Source of the DNA: Terriglobia bacterium
GTDB taxonomy: Bacteria; Acidobacteriota; Terriglobia; Terriglobales; Acidobacteriaceae
Length of the DNA stretch: 64,000 bases
Reading direction: 5' to 3'
Assembly: GCA_020072645.1 (NCBI GenBank)
Contig: JAIQGK010000006.1
Coordinates: 124,001 to 188,000 of the forward strand
Shown one piece after another: positions 1 through 8,913 of this stretch. Within the stretch, counting starts at the first letter, position 1; every line of letters starts with the position of its first letter. The notes beneath the pieces were generated by a model. That model searched no databases. It was not told where the DNA came from and was given only the letters and a program-made list of their open reading frames with translations. Both the position numbers and the translations under genes were made by a program.

Positions 1-51
1 TGCAGTGACGAGCACGAAGGCATGCGGATGAAGTTTGTGGTTTTGCCATAA
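1..51 (+). CDS. C-terminal end of an unidentified protein (partial)
   Basis: The first frame is open from the window edge for 16 codons and ends in TAA; the other two forward frames stop sooner. The residues end in GMRMKFVVLP. This could be the tail of a gene entering from the left, in the same direction as the next gene, but so short an open frame can arise by chance. No function can be assigned. Confidence 0.3.
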   Translation, partial: CSDEHEGMRMKFVVLP

Positions 52-120
52 AAGTTCTGTTGTGACTGGAAACGCTCGCGTCTGCTCCCCAGCAAAACTG
101 AACATTTCAGGAGATTTCCA

Positions 121-522
121 ATGAACAAATCGATGTACAAATTGCGCGCGACGTTTTTCTTGACTGCACTTGCCCTGTTGTCTTTCTATTCATTTGCGAA
201 AGATAAGCCCAAAGACGCCACTGTGGCGCTGCATGGCTCCATCATGGATAGCCAGTGCGCCTACAACGTGCACTCTGATGCGCATTCCCATGACTGGATG
301 ACGAAGCGCGGCATTCAGGGCGCCACCGATGAAGAGAGCTGCACTCACCATTGCGTAAAAGATATGGGAGGCAGTTACGTCCTGGTGGTAAAGAAGGACG
401 TTTATAAACTTGACGATCAGGTTAAAGCCGAGCAATTTGCGGGCAAGAAAGTAAAGATCAGCGGAACTTTAGATGCCGACACCCATACCCTCCATGTCTT
501 CGACATGGAAGAAGATAAGTAG
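121..522 (+). CDS. Small secreted protein, DUF5818-like, unknown function
   Basis: A 133-residue protein with a clear signal peptide (basic start, hydrophobic residues about 9-25, cleavage near FAKD), so it is probably periplasmic or lipid-associated. The mature part has a HGSIMDSQCA stretch (Cys46) and a CTHHCVKDMG stretch (Cys74, Cys78), then a short beta-rich end (AGKKVKISGTL). I associate this arrangement with small acidobacterial secreted proteins of the DUF5818 type; that is recognition from memory, not a search result. The paired cysteines and histidines could bind a metal or form a disulfide. AGGAGA six bases before the ATG supports the start. It stands alone and is followed by a strong terminator. 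Confidence 0.75.
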   Translation: MNKSMYKLRATFFLTALALLSFYSFAKDKPKDATVALHGSIMDSQCAYNVHSDAHSHDWMTKRGIQGATDEESCTHHCVKDMGGSYVLVVKKDVYKLDDQVKAEQFAGKKVKISGTLDADTHTLHVFDMEEDK

Positions 523-558
523 CCGTTCAACTTTCTTTTAACGAGATTGGCAAATTAC

Positions 559-586
559 ACGGCTGCGCTTAAGCGCAGCCGTTTTT
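559..586 (+). terminator. Rho-independent terminator
   Basis: A perfect self-complementary stem (ACGGCTGCGCTT followed at once by AAGCGCAGCCGT) runs into five T residues. It lies 36 bases after the stop of the small secreted protein and ends that transcription unit. The opposing gene at 614-1027 stops just beyond it, so the stem separates two convergent genes, although the T tract favours the plus strand. Confidence 0.9.
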
Positions 587-613
587 GGTTAAACAGCAGA
601 AGAAAAGCCTGGG

Positions 614-1027
614 TCAGGCAGTTTTCTCCATAGTTAATGGTCGGTACATGGCGGTGGCTTCCGCATTGCGGGCTACCGTCATAGTCGCTTGTTCAATTGA
701 AGCCAGAGACTCTTTGAGCGGACACGCTGAATGGTGGAGAAGCCGTAGCATCTCAGTGACCTGGCCCAGGCGGAGGCTTTGTTGTGCGTAATCCACCCCG
801 TCCGCATTGATTCGCGCCGCGGCGGATTCGATATAGCACCACAAAAACTGGCTGAGCAGGTCAACTGCCTTCTTCAAGTCCTGGCCTAATCCGGCATTCA
901 ACAAATTGTTCAAGATGCGGTCTTGATCGCCGGAATCGGCGTCCTGGAACGTGGACCATCGCAATTTCGCATGTAGGGCCTTCAGTTCTTGAGTAATATT
1001 TTCAATCTGATCTGAGAGATCTTCCAT
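614..1027 (-). CDS. Hypothetical helical protein
   Basis: A 137-residue soluble protein with no signal peptide or membrane segment. The N-terminal third (EDLSDQIENITQELKALHAKL) looks amphipathic and coiled-coil-like and the rest is also mostly helical. No catalytic motif is visible and I do not recognise the family. AAGGA eight bases before the ATG supports the start. Codon use resembles the neighbours. The gene converges on the secreted protein at 121-522. Confidence 0.65.
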   Translation of the reverse strand: MEDLSDQIENITQELKALHAKLRWSTFQDADSGDQDRILNNLLNAGLGQDLKKAVDLLSQFLWCYIESAAARINADGVDYAQQSLRLGQVTEMLRLLHHSACPLKESLASIEQATMTVARNAEATAMYRPLTMEKTA

Positions 1028-1423
1028 TGTCTAATCCTTGCACTGCAAGTATTTGGGACACCCTAGACATCGGAAGAAGTGGCATTACAGCTCTACAGAC
1101 GACCGGAACAGTGGCTCACAAGAAGTAGCTTAAAACGTGAGATGCTGGATGTCTTCTCCGCGTTGAGTTACTGAGGTACATGGTTCTTCGTCCAATGGGG
1201 CCAACATGGATGGGACACGCTAAATCCTTGATGTGGAACAAGAAAGGTTACAGGCCCGCGTCATTCGATCTCTCCGCGTTGATCGGACATGAAAGAGAGG
1301 CTTGTCCTGGAAGATCTCTTAAATCCGAGGGCATCAAGGGAATCACCAGAGTTGCTGGGTGGGTTACCGCCGTTACGTTGTGGCCGGAATGCAAACTGGG
1401 CTCCAATAGCCCCAGGGAGTCCT
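1028..1423. other. Divergent intergenic region
   Basis: About 400 bases between the start of the minus-strand hypothetical gene and the start chosen for the TPR gene. Open frames cross it but none has a ribosome site or family-like content. It presumably holds the two divergent promoters; I could not pick convincing -35/-10 pairs. Confidence 0.4.
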
Positions 1424-2899
1424 ATGCGATTGCCACGCCTGATGTTTGCGCTCTTTCTGGCCGCCGCTATAACTGCGGCGTATCCCCAAACCACGGTCAA
1501 GTCCAAAGCGGGCAAATCCGAGAAGTTTCCGGTGACCACCTCATCAGCGGCAGCAGCGCGATACTTTGAGACGGGCATGGTCCATTATGAGAACCATCGC
1601 TGGAATTTTGCCCTGCGTGACTGGCGCGAAGCGGTTGCGCTCGATCCGAAGTTCGCACTCGCTTACACATGGATTTGCTTTACGACTACCGACCCCGCCG
1701 AGGAGAGCCAGGACCGCGCCAAAGCCAAGGCGCTCTTGAACCACATCACACCAGCAGAGCAGTCAATGGTCCGCTGGATGGCCGGCGTGCATGAGAACAA
1801 CTACGTGGAAGGCATCCAGGCCATGAACGACGTGGCCCAGGCGTATCCGCATGACAAGCGCTTGAACTTTCTCATCGGATACTGGCTTTACAAGCTCGAC
1901 GAGTACGAGCGCTCCAAGACCTTTACTTTGCAGGCGCTGGAAGATGATCCGGCCTATGCTACCGCCTACAACCAGCTGGGATATCTGTATTCGCGCAGCC
2001 GCGAGTATGACAAGGCGATTGACGCCATGGGGAAGTACGTAAAGCTTCTTCCCAATGAACCCAACCCGCATGATTCTTACGGCGAAATGCTGCGCCTCTC
2101 CGGACGATTTGATGACGCGCTGGAGCAGTACCACATCGCCCTGAAGATCGATCCGACCTTTTATATATCTCAGAAAGAGCTGGGTGAGACATACGCGGTG
2201 ATGGGCCAGGAAGAACGTGCGCGTACGGAGTATGCCAAGGCCATTCAGGAAGCTCCGGGCAACGGACTGAAAGCGGAATACCTGCAGAAATCCGCCATGA
2301 CCTACCTGCGCGATCAAAAATATGACGACGCGGACAAGGCCTATCGCCAGGCCGCTGCGAGCGCCCACGCCATGGGACAGTGGGTATGGGAAGCGCGTGC
2401 CTATCGCATCATGGCCATGTATCAGAATGATCGTGCAGCCGCGGCCGACGATTTGAACCGCGCCGATACGGTTTTGACAGAAAACAGTTTGTTGGTGGCC
2501 GAGTCTGATCTAGACGAAGAGCGCGCGCGCATCCTGCGCGTCCGCCTGGAGAAGGCTGTCGCTGCCAATGACTTCTCGATTGCAAAGAAAATACTCAGCG
2601 AACTCGCGAAGATGAGCGCCTCCGGCTCCATCAGCATCGAGAGAACTTACTCGGGCGCGGCTGGGACGCTCTACCTGGCGCAAAAGAAGTATCGTGATGC
2701 CGCCGCACAGCTTGAACAGGACTTCATGAACCCTGTCTCCATCCGGTTGCTTATAACCGCGGATCGCAAAGCCAACGCAAAAGCTGCGGCCGAGGAATGG
2801 CGCATGAAGCTTCTCGACTGGAAGATACCTACGGTTGAAGAAGCGCTGGTTGTCCCTGCCTATCGCGCACAGCAAGAAGCGGTTGCGGCGAAGAAGTAG
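1424..2899 (+). CDS. Secreted tetratricopeptide-repeat protein
   Basis: A 491-residue protein opening with a signal peptide (MRLPRLMFALFLAAAITAAYPQ) and then a series of TPR-like helical pairs, for example around DDPAYATAYNQLGYLYSRSR and PNEPNPHDSYGEMLRLSGRF. TPR domains are protein-protein interaction scaffolds; it should act in the periplasm. An in-frame ATG 45 codons upstream exists, but this ATG has AGGGAG six bases before it and starts exactly at the signal peptide. No enzymatic domain is visible. The gene appears monocistronic or leads the Nudix gene after an 84-base gap. Confidence 0.8.
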   Translation: MRLPRLMFALFLAAAITAAYPQTTVKSKAGKSEKFPVTTSSAAAARYFETGMVHYENHRWNFALRDWREAVALDPKFALAYTWICFTTTDPAEESQDRAKAKALLNHITPAEQSMVRWMAGVHENNYVEGIQAMNDVAQAYPHDKRLNFLIGYWLYKLDEYERSKTFTLQALEDDPAYATAYNQLGYLYSRSREYDKAIDAMGKYVKLLPNEPNPHDSYGEMLRLSGRFDDALEQYHIALKIDPTFYISQKELGETYAVMGQEERARTEYAKAIQEAPGNGLKAEYLQKSAMTYLRDQKYDDADKAYRQAAASAHAMGQWVWEARAYRIMAMYQNDRAAAADDLNRADTVLTENSLLVAESDLDEERARILRVRLEKAVAANDFSIAKKILSELAKMSASGSISIERTYSGAAGTLYLAQKKYRDAAAQLEQDFMNPVSIRLLITADRKANAKAAAEEWRMKLLDWKIPTVEEALVVPAYRAQQEAVAAKK

Positions 2900-2983
2900 T
2901 TAGTATGGTTGTTCTTCCTTGACTGCGTTCCCGCGTTTGGTCTAGGTTTCAATCCGTGCCTAGGCGCATAGGGAGAGACGACC

Positions 2984-4144
2984 ATGGGCTTTGAGCCGCA
3001 AAAATTCTTTATCGGCGTAATAGACCTCTTTTCCGTGCTCTTGCCCGGCGCGGTGCTTACCTTCTTGCTGAAGGGGCCTCTGTGGCGATTGCTTGGATAC
3101 AAGCCCGGCTCGGATGAAATCGTTATCTTTCTCGTCGTAAGTTATCTGCTCGGACATTTTATTTTCCTCATCGGCTCCGCGCTGCTCGATGACCGTATTT
3201 ATGATCCGGTCAAAGGGGCGACTTTTGCGGAGCAGGTCAGGAGGGTGGCCAAAGGCGAAAAGCTTTCTCCTACCTGGGCGAGATTACTGGCAAAGGTTTT
3301 TGTCAAAAGTGATTCGGCCCCGCCGGTCAGCCACGCTGTGAAGATCAAGGAATACTATCTTGATCGACTCAAGGCGTCTCTTTCAATCAATGCTTTTCAG
3401 TGGGCCAAGGCACAGTTGACACTCGACCATCCTGAAGCCCTAGCATCGGTCCAGCGCTTCGAGGCCGACTCCAAGTTTTTCCGCAGCCTGTTTGTGGTGC
3501 TTTGCATTATTTGTCCTTGGAGCGTGGTTACGCGTCAATATCCTCTTGCGATCGCCTGCCTGCCTCTTCTGGTGCTGGCCTTTTGGAGATACTTTGACCA
3601 GCGCATAAAGGCCACAAACCAGGCTTATTGGTATGTCATCACGCTGGAGAGTCAGCGGAAAGACGGATACCGCGCCACGGCAACCATGCCGCCGAGCGAA
3701 TTCACACATGCAGGCGGCGTGGTCTACCGCCGGACGAGCGTCGATCCTTCTAATGGCGGGACAAAGGATAAGCTTGAGTATCTTTTGGTGCAAGCTACAG
3801 ACGATCCACTGAAATGGGTGTTGCCCAAAGGCCACATCAATCCGGGAGAGAAATTGCAGGAAACTGCAGTTCGCGAAGTTCGCGAGGAGAGCGGGGTTTG
3901 GGCCGGCATCAGGGGTCCGCTGGGCGAGTCGTCTTACACCTTCAAGGATGAGCCGATCAAGGTGCAGTTTTATCTGATGGAAGCCCTGAAGCAGGAAAGG
4001 CCAAAAGAACGCAAGCGTGAGCATCTATGGCTTATTCTGGAGGAAGCTCTGAAGCGCAACGCGGTGGAACGACATCGGAAATTGCTCAAGCTGGCCGATG
4101 AAGAGCTGATGGCAGCAACGACCAGTCTCAGCGCAGATATTTAA
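2984..4144 (+). CDS. Nudix hydrolase with N-terminal membrane domain
   Basis: A 386-residue protein in two parts. Residues 1-75 hold two hydrophobic segments and residues about 160-205 two more, so it is membrane-anchored. The C-terminal part, from about residue 245, is a Nudix fold: the Nudix box lies at about residues 283-305 (GHINPGEK then REVREESGV), matching G-x5-E-x7-REUxEExGU. Nudix enzymes hydrolyse nucleoside diphosphates linked to another group; the substrate cannot be predicted. Most bacterial Nudix proteins are soluble and about half this length, so the membrane extension is unusual. GGGAG lies upstream of the ATG. Confidence 0.82.
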   Translation: MGFEPQKFFIGVIDLFSVLLPGAVLTFLLKGPLWRLLGYKPGSDEIVIFLVVSYLLGHFIFLIGSALLDDRIYDPVKGATFAEQVRRVAKGEKLSPTWARLLAKVFVKSDSAPPVSHAVKIKEYYLDRLKASLSINAFQWAKAQLTLDHPEALASVQRFEADSKFFRSLFVVLCIICPWSVVTRQYPLAIACLPLLVLAFWRYFDQRIKATNQAYWYVITLESQRKDGYRATATMPPSEFTHAGGVVYRRTSVDPSNGGTKDKLEYLLVQATDDPLKWVLPKGHINPGEKLQETAVREVREESGVWAGIRGPLGESSYTFKDEPIKVQFYLMEALKQERPKERKREHLWLILEEALKRNAVERHRKLLKLADEELMAATTSLSADI

Positions 4145-4154
4145 GCGAATCTTT

Positions 4155-4178
4155 AACGAAACTGTTATAATCTGTAGA
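4155..4178 (+). promoter_or_regulatory. Extended -10 promoter, predicted leaderless transcript
   Basis: TGTTATAAT at 4163-4171 is a perfect extended -10 element (TGnTATAAT). Counting the last T as -7 puts +1 at 4178, the A of the helicase ATG. There is no Shine-Dalgarno sequence between the element and the ATG and no good -35. The geometry predicts a leaderless mRNA. Confidence 0.6.
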
Positions 4179-7100
4179 TGCTTCCTCCCGTCCCGGAATC
4201 CCTGGCCTGGGCCCATCCCCTGGTGCAGGAATGGTTCATTAATAAATTCGGCACGCCCACGGAGCCACAGGAGCAGGGCTGGCCGCATATTCTGGCCGGA
4301 CGAACTACGCTTATCTCGGCGCCGACCGGATCAGGCAAGACGCTGGCAGCGTTCCTGATTTGCATTGATCGGCTCGTGCGCAAGGCGTTGAGTGGCGATC
4401 TTACCGACCGCACAGAGATCCTTTATATATCGCCGCTAAAGGCCCTGGGCAATGACATTCAGAAGAACCTGGAAGGCCCGCTCGGTGAGATCATAGCGCT
4501 GGCCGGCGAAAAGGGGATGCTGATGCCGGAGATTCGCACCGCGGTGCGCACCGGCGACACGTTGACGCAGGACCGAGTGCGGATGCTTAAACGGCCTCCT
4601 CATATTCTGGTGACCACTCCGGAATCTTTATACATCTTGCTCACGGCGCAGAAGAGCCGCGGCATTCTCACCCACGTAAACACCATCATCGTCGACGAAA
4701 TCCACGCCGTGGCCGACGATAAGCGCGGCGCGCATCTTGCCCTTTCTCTTGAACGCCTGGACGCGTTAACCGAAAAACGCGCTGTGCGCATTGGTCTTTC
4801 CGCCACGCAGAAGCCGATTGAAACCGTCGCTCACTTTCTGACTGGCAATCACCGTCCCGATCCAGTTGTCGTCAATGTCGGCCACAAGCGACAGATGGAT
4901 CTGGCGATCGAAGTGCCTGGGCAAGAGCTTGGACCTGTTGCCAGCAACGAACTGTGGGACGAGATTTACAACCGCATCTGCGAGTTGGTCCAGCAGCACC
5001 GCTCAACGCTGGTGTTTGTGAACACGCGGCGACTGGCTGAGCGCGTTTCTTTTAACCTGGCCGAACGCATGAGCGAAGACGTGGTGGGAGCGCATCATGG
5101 CAGTCTGGCGCGCAAGCTTCGTCTGGATGCGGAAAGCAAGCTCAAAAATGGCGAACTCAAAGTTCTGGTGGCCACCGCTTCGCTCGAACTAGGAATTGAT
5201 ATCGGCCATGTAGATCTGGCTCTGCACATTGGCTCTCCGCGATCTATCGGCGTGTCACTCCAGCGCTTTGGCCGCGCGGGCCACTGGCGTGGCGCTGTAC
5301 CCAAAGGCCGATTCTTTCCCACTACGCGCGACGAGTTGATCGAATGTGCCGCGCTGGTACGCTCCATCCATCACGGGGAACTTGACCGCCTGATCATTCC
5401 TGACGCTCCGCTCGATATTCTGGCGCAGCAGATTGTGGCGATTTGCGCTGCTGAAGAATGGGGCGAGGACGAGCTCTTTACGTTGGTCAAACGGGCCTAC
5501 CCTTATCGCGAACTTGAGCGGAAAGAGTTTGACGATCTGCTGACCATGCTGGGCGATGGTATTGCCTCACAGCGTGGCCGATTTGGCGCATATCTGTATC
5601 GCGATCGTATGAACAAGCGGCTGAAGGCCCGCCGCGGCGCGCGGATGATTGCCATTATGAATGGCGGCGCAATCCCTGAGACCGCACTTTATACCGTTGT
5701 CGCCGAGCCGGAAGGGACCGTCGTCGGCACGCTGCATGAAGACTTTGCCGTAGAAAGTCTGAAGGGCGACATAGTCCTTTTGGGTAACATGAGCTGGCGT
5801 ATCCGCCGCGTGGAATCTGCGGGACGCATCCTGGTGGAAGATGCGCACGGCGCACCGCCTTCGATTCCTTTCTGGCTCGGCGAAGCTCCGGGACGCACGG
5901 AAGAACTTTCTAGACAGATCGGCGAACTGCGCCAGAAGATCAGCGACCTCACGCCCCATACAGTGCCCGGATTCGTCAACCAGAAATCGCCGGAAGTTTT
6001 GAATGCCGTGGAATGGCTTAAGCACGAGTGTGGGCTGGATGATTCCGGCGCAGAGCAGGCCATTGAATATATTGTGACCGGACGCACCGTGCTGGGCGCG
6101 GTCCCCACAACAAATACCGTCATAGCCGAGCGCTTCTTTGATGAAGGCGGCGGCATGCAATTGGTCGTGCATGCTCCGTTCGGCGCACGCATTAACAAAG
6201 CCTGGGGACTCTCTCTGCGCAAGCGTTTCTGCGTCTCTTTTAACTTTGAATTGCAGGCAGCCGCAACAGACAATGGCGTAAATATTTCTTTGGCCGAGCA
6301 GCACAGCTTCCCGCTGGCTGATGTTTTCCACTTCCTGCACGAGAATACAGTGAAAGAAGTTTTGCAGCAGGCGGCGCTGCTCTCTCCGCTGCTGGAAACG
6401 CGCTGGCGCTGGGACGCAAACCGCGCGCTGGCTCTGCTGCGCTACTGGAATGGCAAAAAGATTCCGCTGCAGGTACAACGCACCCGTTCCGCTGATCTGC
6501 TGGCTTCCGTATTTCCCGATGTGGCCCAATGCCAGGAAAATGCCGACGGACCGATCGTCGTCCCCGACCATCCTCTTTTGCGCGAGGTGATGAAAGATAT
6601 TTTCCAGGAAGCGCTCGACCTTGAAGGCCTCAAGGATGTTTTACGCAAGATGCGGTCGGGCGAGATCAAGTGCATCGCCGTCGATACGCCGGTGCCCTCA
6701 GTCTTTTCCCACGAGATTCTCAACAGCAATCCTTACGCATATCTCGACGATGCTCCTTTAGAAGAACGTCGCGCGCGCGCCGTGGAGATGCGGCGCACGT
6801 TGCCTGAATCAGTCTTGCAGGAAGTTGGCGCGCTTGATCCAGCGGCGATTGCTGAAGTTAGGGCCGACGCGTGGCCTGACGTGCGAGACGCCGACGAACT
6901 GGCGGATACGCTGCATACGCTGATTGCTCTGCCAGAAAGCTTTGTGCCCCCCGATGGCCGTTCGCCAGCGGAAGCATGGCGTGGCTACTTTGGCAGTTTG
7001 CGTGAATCCAATCGTGCGACCAGGGCGAGAATACCCGCAGTTGTACCCGCGCAGCCGGGGGCGGCCGCGCTCCACAATTCATACAATTCATGTGGACCGC

Positions 7101-8557
7101 AGGCGCCCTCGCCTGCGAGCGATACATTTTGGGTATCAGCAGAAAAAGCCAAAGCCTTCGCGGCAATTTATCCAGAAGCGGAGTTTGAAGACCAGCTGCC
7201 GGTGGTTGAAAGAGAGATACCATCGCAAGAAGATGCGCTCAAAGCCATGGTCACTGGGTGGCTCACGCATCTGGGGCCGACCAATGCATCAGCACTGGCC
7301 GCGTTACTGCGTCTGCCTGTCACCGAAATAGACAAGACGCTGTTGCGCATTGAAACCACCGGCCTGATTCTGCGCGGCAATTTTGATAAGACGATGGGTG
7401 AGGAGACGCAGTGGTCAGAACGCCGATTGCTGGCACGAATTCATCGCCTGACGCTGGGAACGCTGCGCAAGCAGATTGAGCCGGTCACATCGGCCACGTT
7501 CATGCGCTGGCTGCTGCGCTGGCAGCATGTTGCGCCGGGAACGCAGGCGCGGGCCGAACATGGCACGCTGCAAGTGCTGCGGCAGTTGCAAGGTTTTGAG
7601 GTACCGGCCAGCGCGTGGGAGCGCCATATCCTCGCGCGAAGGATCAACAATTATGATCCGCAAGTTCTGGACCAGCTTTGCCTTACGGGCGCAATCGGAT
7701 GGGGACGGCTTACGCCTCATCCGGCAATGCTTGAAGATTCTTCCGGCGGCGGACGTCGAGTGGTTCCTACAAGCGTTGCTCCCATCACGTTCTTCGTTCG
7801 CGATGAAGCGGAATGGATGGCTTTGCCCAGCGTGAAATCGGCACATCGTGATGCCGAGCAGGAAGTTCGCGGCCTTGGCGCAGGTGCGCGTGAAGTCCTT
7901 ACGTTTCTGCGAACGCGCGGCGCGTCTTTCTTTGCCGATATCGTGCGCGGCACGGGCAAGCTAAAAGCGGAGATTGAAACCTCGCTCTGGGAATTGGTGG
8001 CTGCGGGCCTGGTTACGGCCGATGGGTTCGACAACCTGCGCGCGCTCATCGATCCCAAGCGGCGCGCCGGGCAGGGAAGCGGCAAGAACAATCGTCCACG
8101 GCACAGCGCCGGACGCTGGTCATTACTGTACCCGCCACATGGTGAGGACAGCGGACGAGCAATTGAATCTGTCTGCCGCGTGCTTCTTGAGCGCTATGGC
8201 GTGGTCTTCCGTGAACTGCTGGTGCGGGAAAGCATGCTGCCGCGCTGGCGTGACCTGTTGATTTCGTTCCGGCGACTCGAAGATCGCGGTGAAATCCGCG
8301 GTGGACGTTTTATCAGCGGCTTCATCGGCGAACAATTTGCCTTGCCCGTGGCCGTTGAATCTTTGCGCGCAATGAAGACCATTCCTCCCACTGGTGAAAT
8401 CGTAACGATCTCCGCTGCCGATCCGTTGAACCTTGCAGGGATCGTGGTACCCGGGGAGCGCGTGCCCGCGATTTCCGGCAAGTACCTTAGCTTTAAGGAT
8501 GGAGCGTTGGTTGAGACACCTGAAACTCCGATTCTGAGTATGGCGGGCAGGCTATGA
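4178..8557 (+). CDS. lhr: Lhr-family large ATP-dependent helicase
   Basis: A 1459-residue protein. The N-terminal third is a superfamily 2 helicase core: Walker A APTGSGKT at residues 48-55, DEIH at about residue 172, GLSATQ, and the motif VI region RFGRAGHWRG. Then come the winged-helix and Lhr-specific domains, and a C-terminal extension after about residue 980 that resembles the Lhr-CTD (AlkZ-like) part. The length fits full-length Lhr proteins (about 1500 residues) rather than Lhr-Core. These helicases unwind RNA:DNA or DNA substrates with 3'-5' polarity and are linked to DNA repair. Residues 958-980 are encoded by an inverted repeat pair and form a linker between the two halves. The stop overlaps the next small gene by four bases. 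Confidence 0.93.
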   Translation: MLPPVPESLAWAHPLVQEWFINKFGTPTEPQEQGWPHILAGRTTLISAPTGSGKTLAAFLICIDRLVRKALSGDLTDRTEILYISPLKALGNDIQKNLEGPLGEIIALAGEKGMLMPEIRTAVRTGDTLTQDRVRMLKRPPHILVTTPESLYILLTAQKSRGILTHVNTIIVDEIHAVADDKRGAHLALSLERLDALTEKRAVRIGLSATQKPIETVAHFLTGNHRPDPVVVNVGHKRQMDLAIEVPGQELGPVASNELWDEIYNRICELVQQHRSTLVFVNTRRLAERVSFNLAERMSEDVVGAHHGSLARKLRLDAESKLKNGELKVLVATASLELGIDIGHVDLALHIGSPRSIGVSLQRFGRAGHWRGAVPKGRFFPTTRDELIECAALVRSIHHGELDRLIIPDAPLDILAQQIVAICAAEEWGEDELFTLVKRAYPYRELERKEFDDLLTMLGDGIASQRGRFGAYLYRDRMNKRLKARRGARMIAIMNGGAIPETALYTVVAEPEGTVVGTLHEDFAVESLKGDIVLLGNMSWRIRRVESAGRILVEDAHGAPPSIPFWLGEAPGRTEELSRQIGELRQKISDLTPHTVPGFVNQKSPEVLNAVEWLKHECGLDDSGAEQAIEYIVTGRTVLGAVPTTNTVIAERFFDEGGGMQLVVHAPFGARINKAWGLSLRKRFCVSFNFELQAAATDNGVNISLAEQHSFPLADVFHFLHENTVKEVLQQAALLSPLLETRWRWDANRALALLRYWNGKKIPLQVQRTRSADLLASVFPDVAQCQENADGPIVVPDHPLLREVMKDIFQEALDLEGLKDVLRKMRSGEIKCIAVDTPVPSVFSHEILNSNPYAYLDDAPLEERRARAVEMRRTLPESVLQEVGALDPAAIAEVRADAWPDVRDADELADTLHTLIALPESFVPPDGRSPAEAWRGYFGSLRESNRATRARIPAVVPAQPGAAALHNSYNSCGPQAPSPASDTFWVSAEKAKAFAAIYPEAEFEDQLPVVEREIPSQEDALKAMVTGWLTHLGPTNASALAALLRLPVTEIDKTLLRIETTGLILRGNFDKTMGEETQWSERRLLARIHRLTLGTLRKQIEPVTSATFMRWLLRWQHVAPGTQARAEHGTLQVLRQLQGFEVPASAWERHILARRINNYDPQVLDQLCLTGAIGWGRLTPHPAMLEDSSGGGRRVVPTSVAPITFFVRDEAEWMALPSVKSAHRDAEQEVRGLGAGAREVLTFLRTRGASFFADIVRGTGKLKAEIETSLWELVAAGLVTADGFDNLRALIDPKRRAGQGSGKNNRPRHSAGRWSLLYPPHGEDSGRAIESVCRVLLERYGVVFRELLVRESMLPRWRDLLISFRRLEDRGEIRGGRFISGFIGEQFALPVAVESLRAMKTIPPTGEIVTISAADPLNLAGIVVPGERVPAISGKYLSFKDGALVETPETPILSMAGRL
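7050..7117. repeat. REP-like inverted repeat pair inside lhr
   Basis: Two 27-base arms, 7050-7076 and 7091-7117, are inverted relative to each other with 22 of 27 positions matching, separated by a 14-base A/T-rich spacer. Each arm has a GC-rich core with a GTCCACA or CTCCACA end facing the spacer (CCACA ... TGTGG). This is the layout of REP/BIME-type elements, which are usually intergenic. Here the pair is read in frame and encodes a Pro/Ala/Ser-rich linker. The family assignment is inference; the symmetry is directly visible. Confidence 0.7.
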
Positions 8558-8733
8558 GCGGATCCGATCTGGTGGAAGGCGAAGACTACTACCTGGAAAG
8601 AGGGAACTGGGTCTTTACGGCAAAATACTTGCTCAATCGCGGATATTGCTGCCGTTCCGGATGTAGACATTGCCCGTATGGGTTTGCGAAAGATAGTGTC
8701 CAAAGTCCCGAGCGCAGCGAGGGATCACTATGA
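8554..8733 (+). CDS. DUF5522-like small cysteine-rich protein
   Basis: A 59-codon gene whose ATG overlaps the lhr stop (ATGA), suggesting translational coupling. The protein reads LVEGEDYYLERGNWVFTAKY, then LLNRGYCCRSGCRHCPYGF. The YCC-x2-GCRHCPYG cysteine cluster is the hallmark I know from DUF5522 proteins and suggests a small zinc or Fe-S site; function is unknown. The last 11 or so codons (SVQSPERSEGSL) come from a GAGCGCAGCGAG-type repeat rather than from the conserved domain, so the original stop may have been lost. Confidence 0.75.
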   Translation: MSGSDLVEGEDYYLERGNWVFTAKYLLNRGYCCRSGCRHCPYGFAKDSVQSPERSEGSL

Positions 8734-8872
8734 CCTCCATACTCTTTGGTGGAAGAAACAGCAGTATGTATTACATTCTGACAAAAATTAATTCATTCAC
8801 GCTAACGTCTACGCGCGCCTTTTCTACCCGAAGAGCATAGCGATTATAGGGGTCCTTCACTGCGTTCGGGAT
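8705..8872. repeat. Inverted pair of short GC-rich repeats
   Basis: A 21-base unit at 8705-8725 (core CCCGAGCGCAGCGAGGG) and a diverged inverted copy at 8852-8872 (core CTTCACTGCGTTCGGG) match at 16 of 21 positions after reverse-complementing. The first copy supplies the C-terminal codons of the DUF5522-like gene; the second lies between that gene and the convergent permease gene. The stretch between the copies shows no other feature. Confidence 0.5.
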
Positions 8873-8913
8873 TAAAGAAAAAGGCCAATTGCCATTTGCT
8901 AATTGCTAGCTGC

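Noticed and set aside
1763-2368. 201-codon open frame on the minus strand
   Set aside because: Antisense to the TPR gene with no protein-like pattern.
5567-6571. 334-codon open frame on the minus strand
   Set aside because: It lies antisense to the helicase gene, has no recognisable family content and no ribosome site; it reflects the codon bias of lhr.
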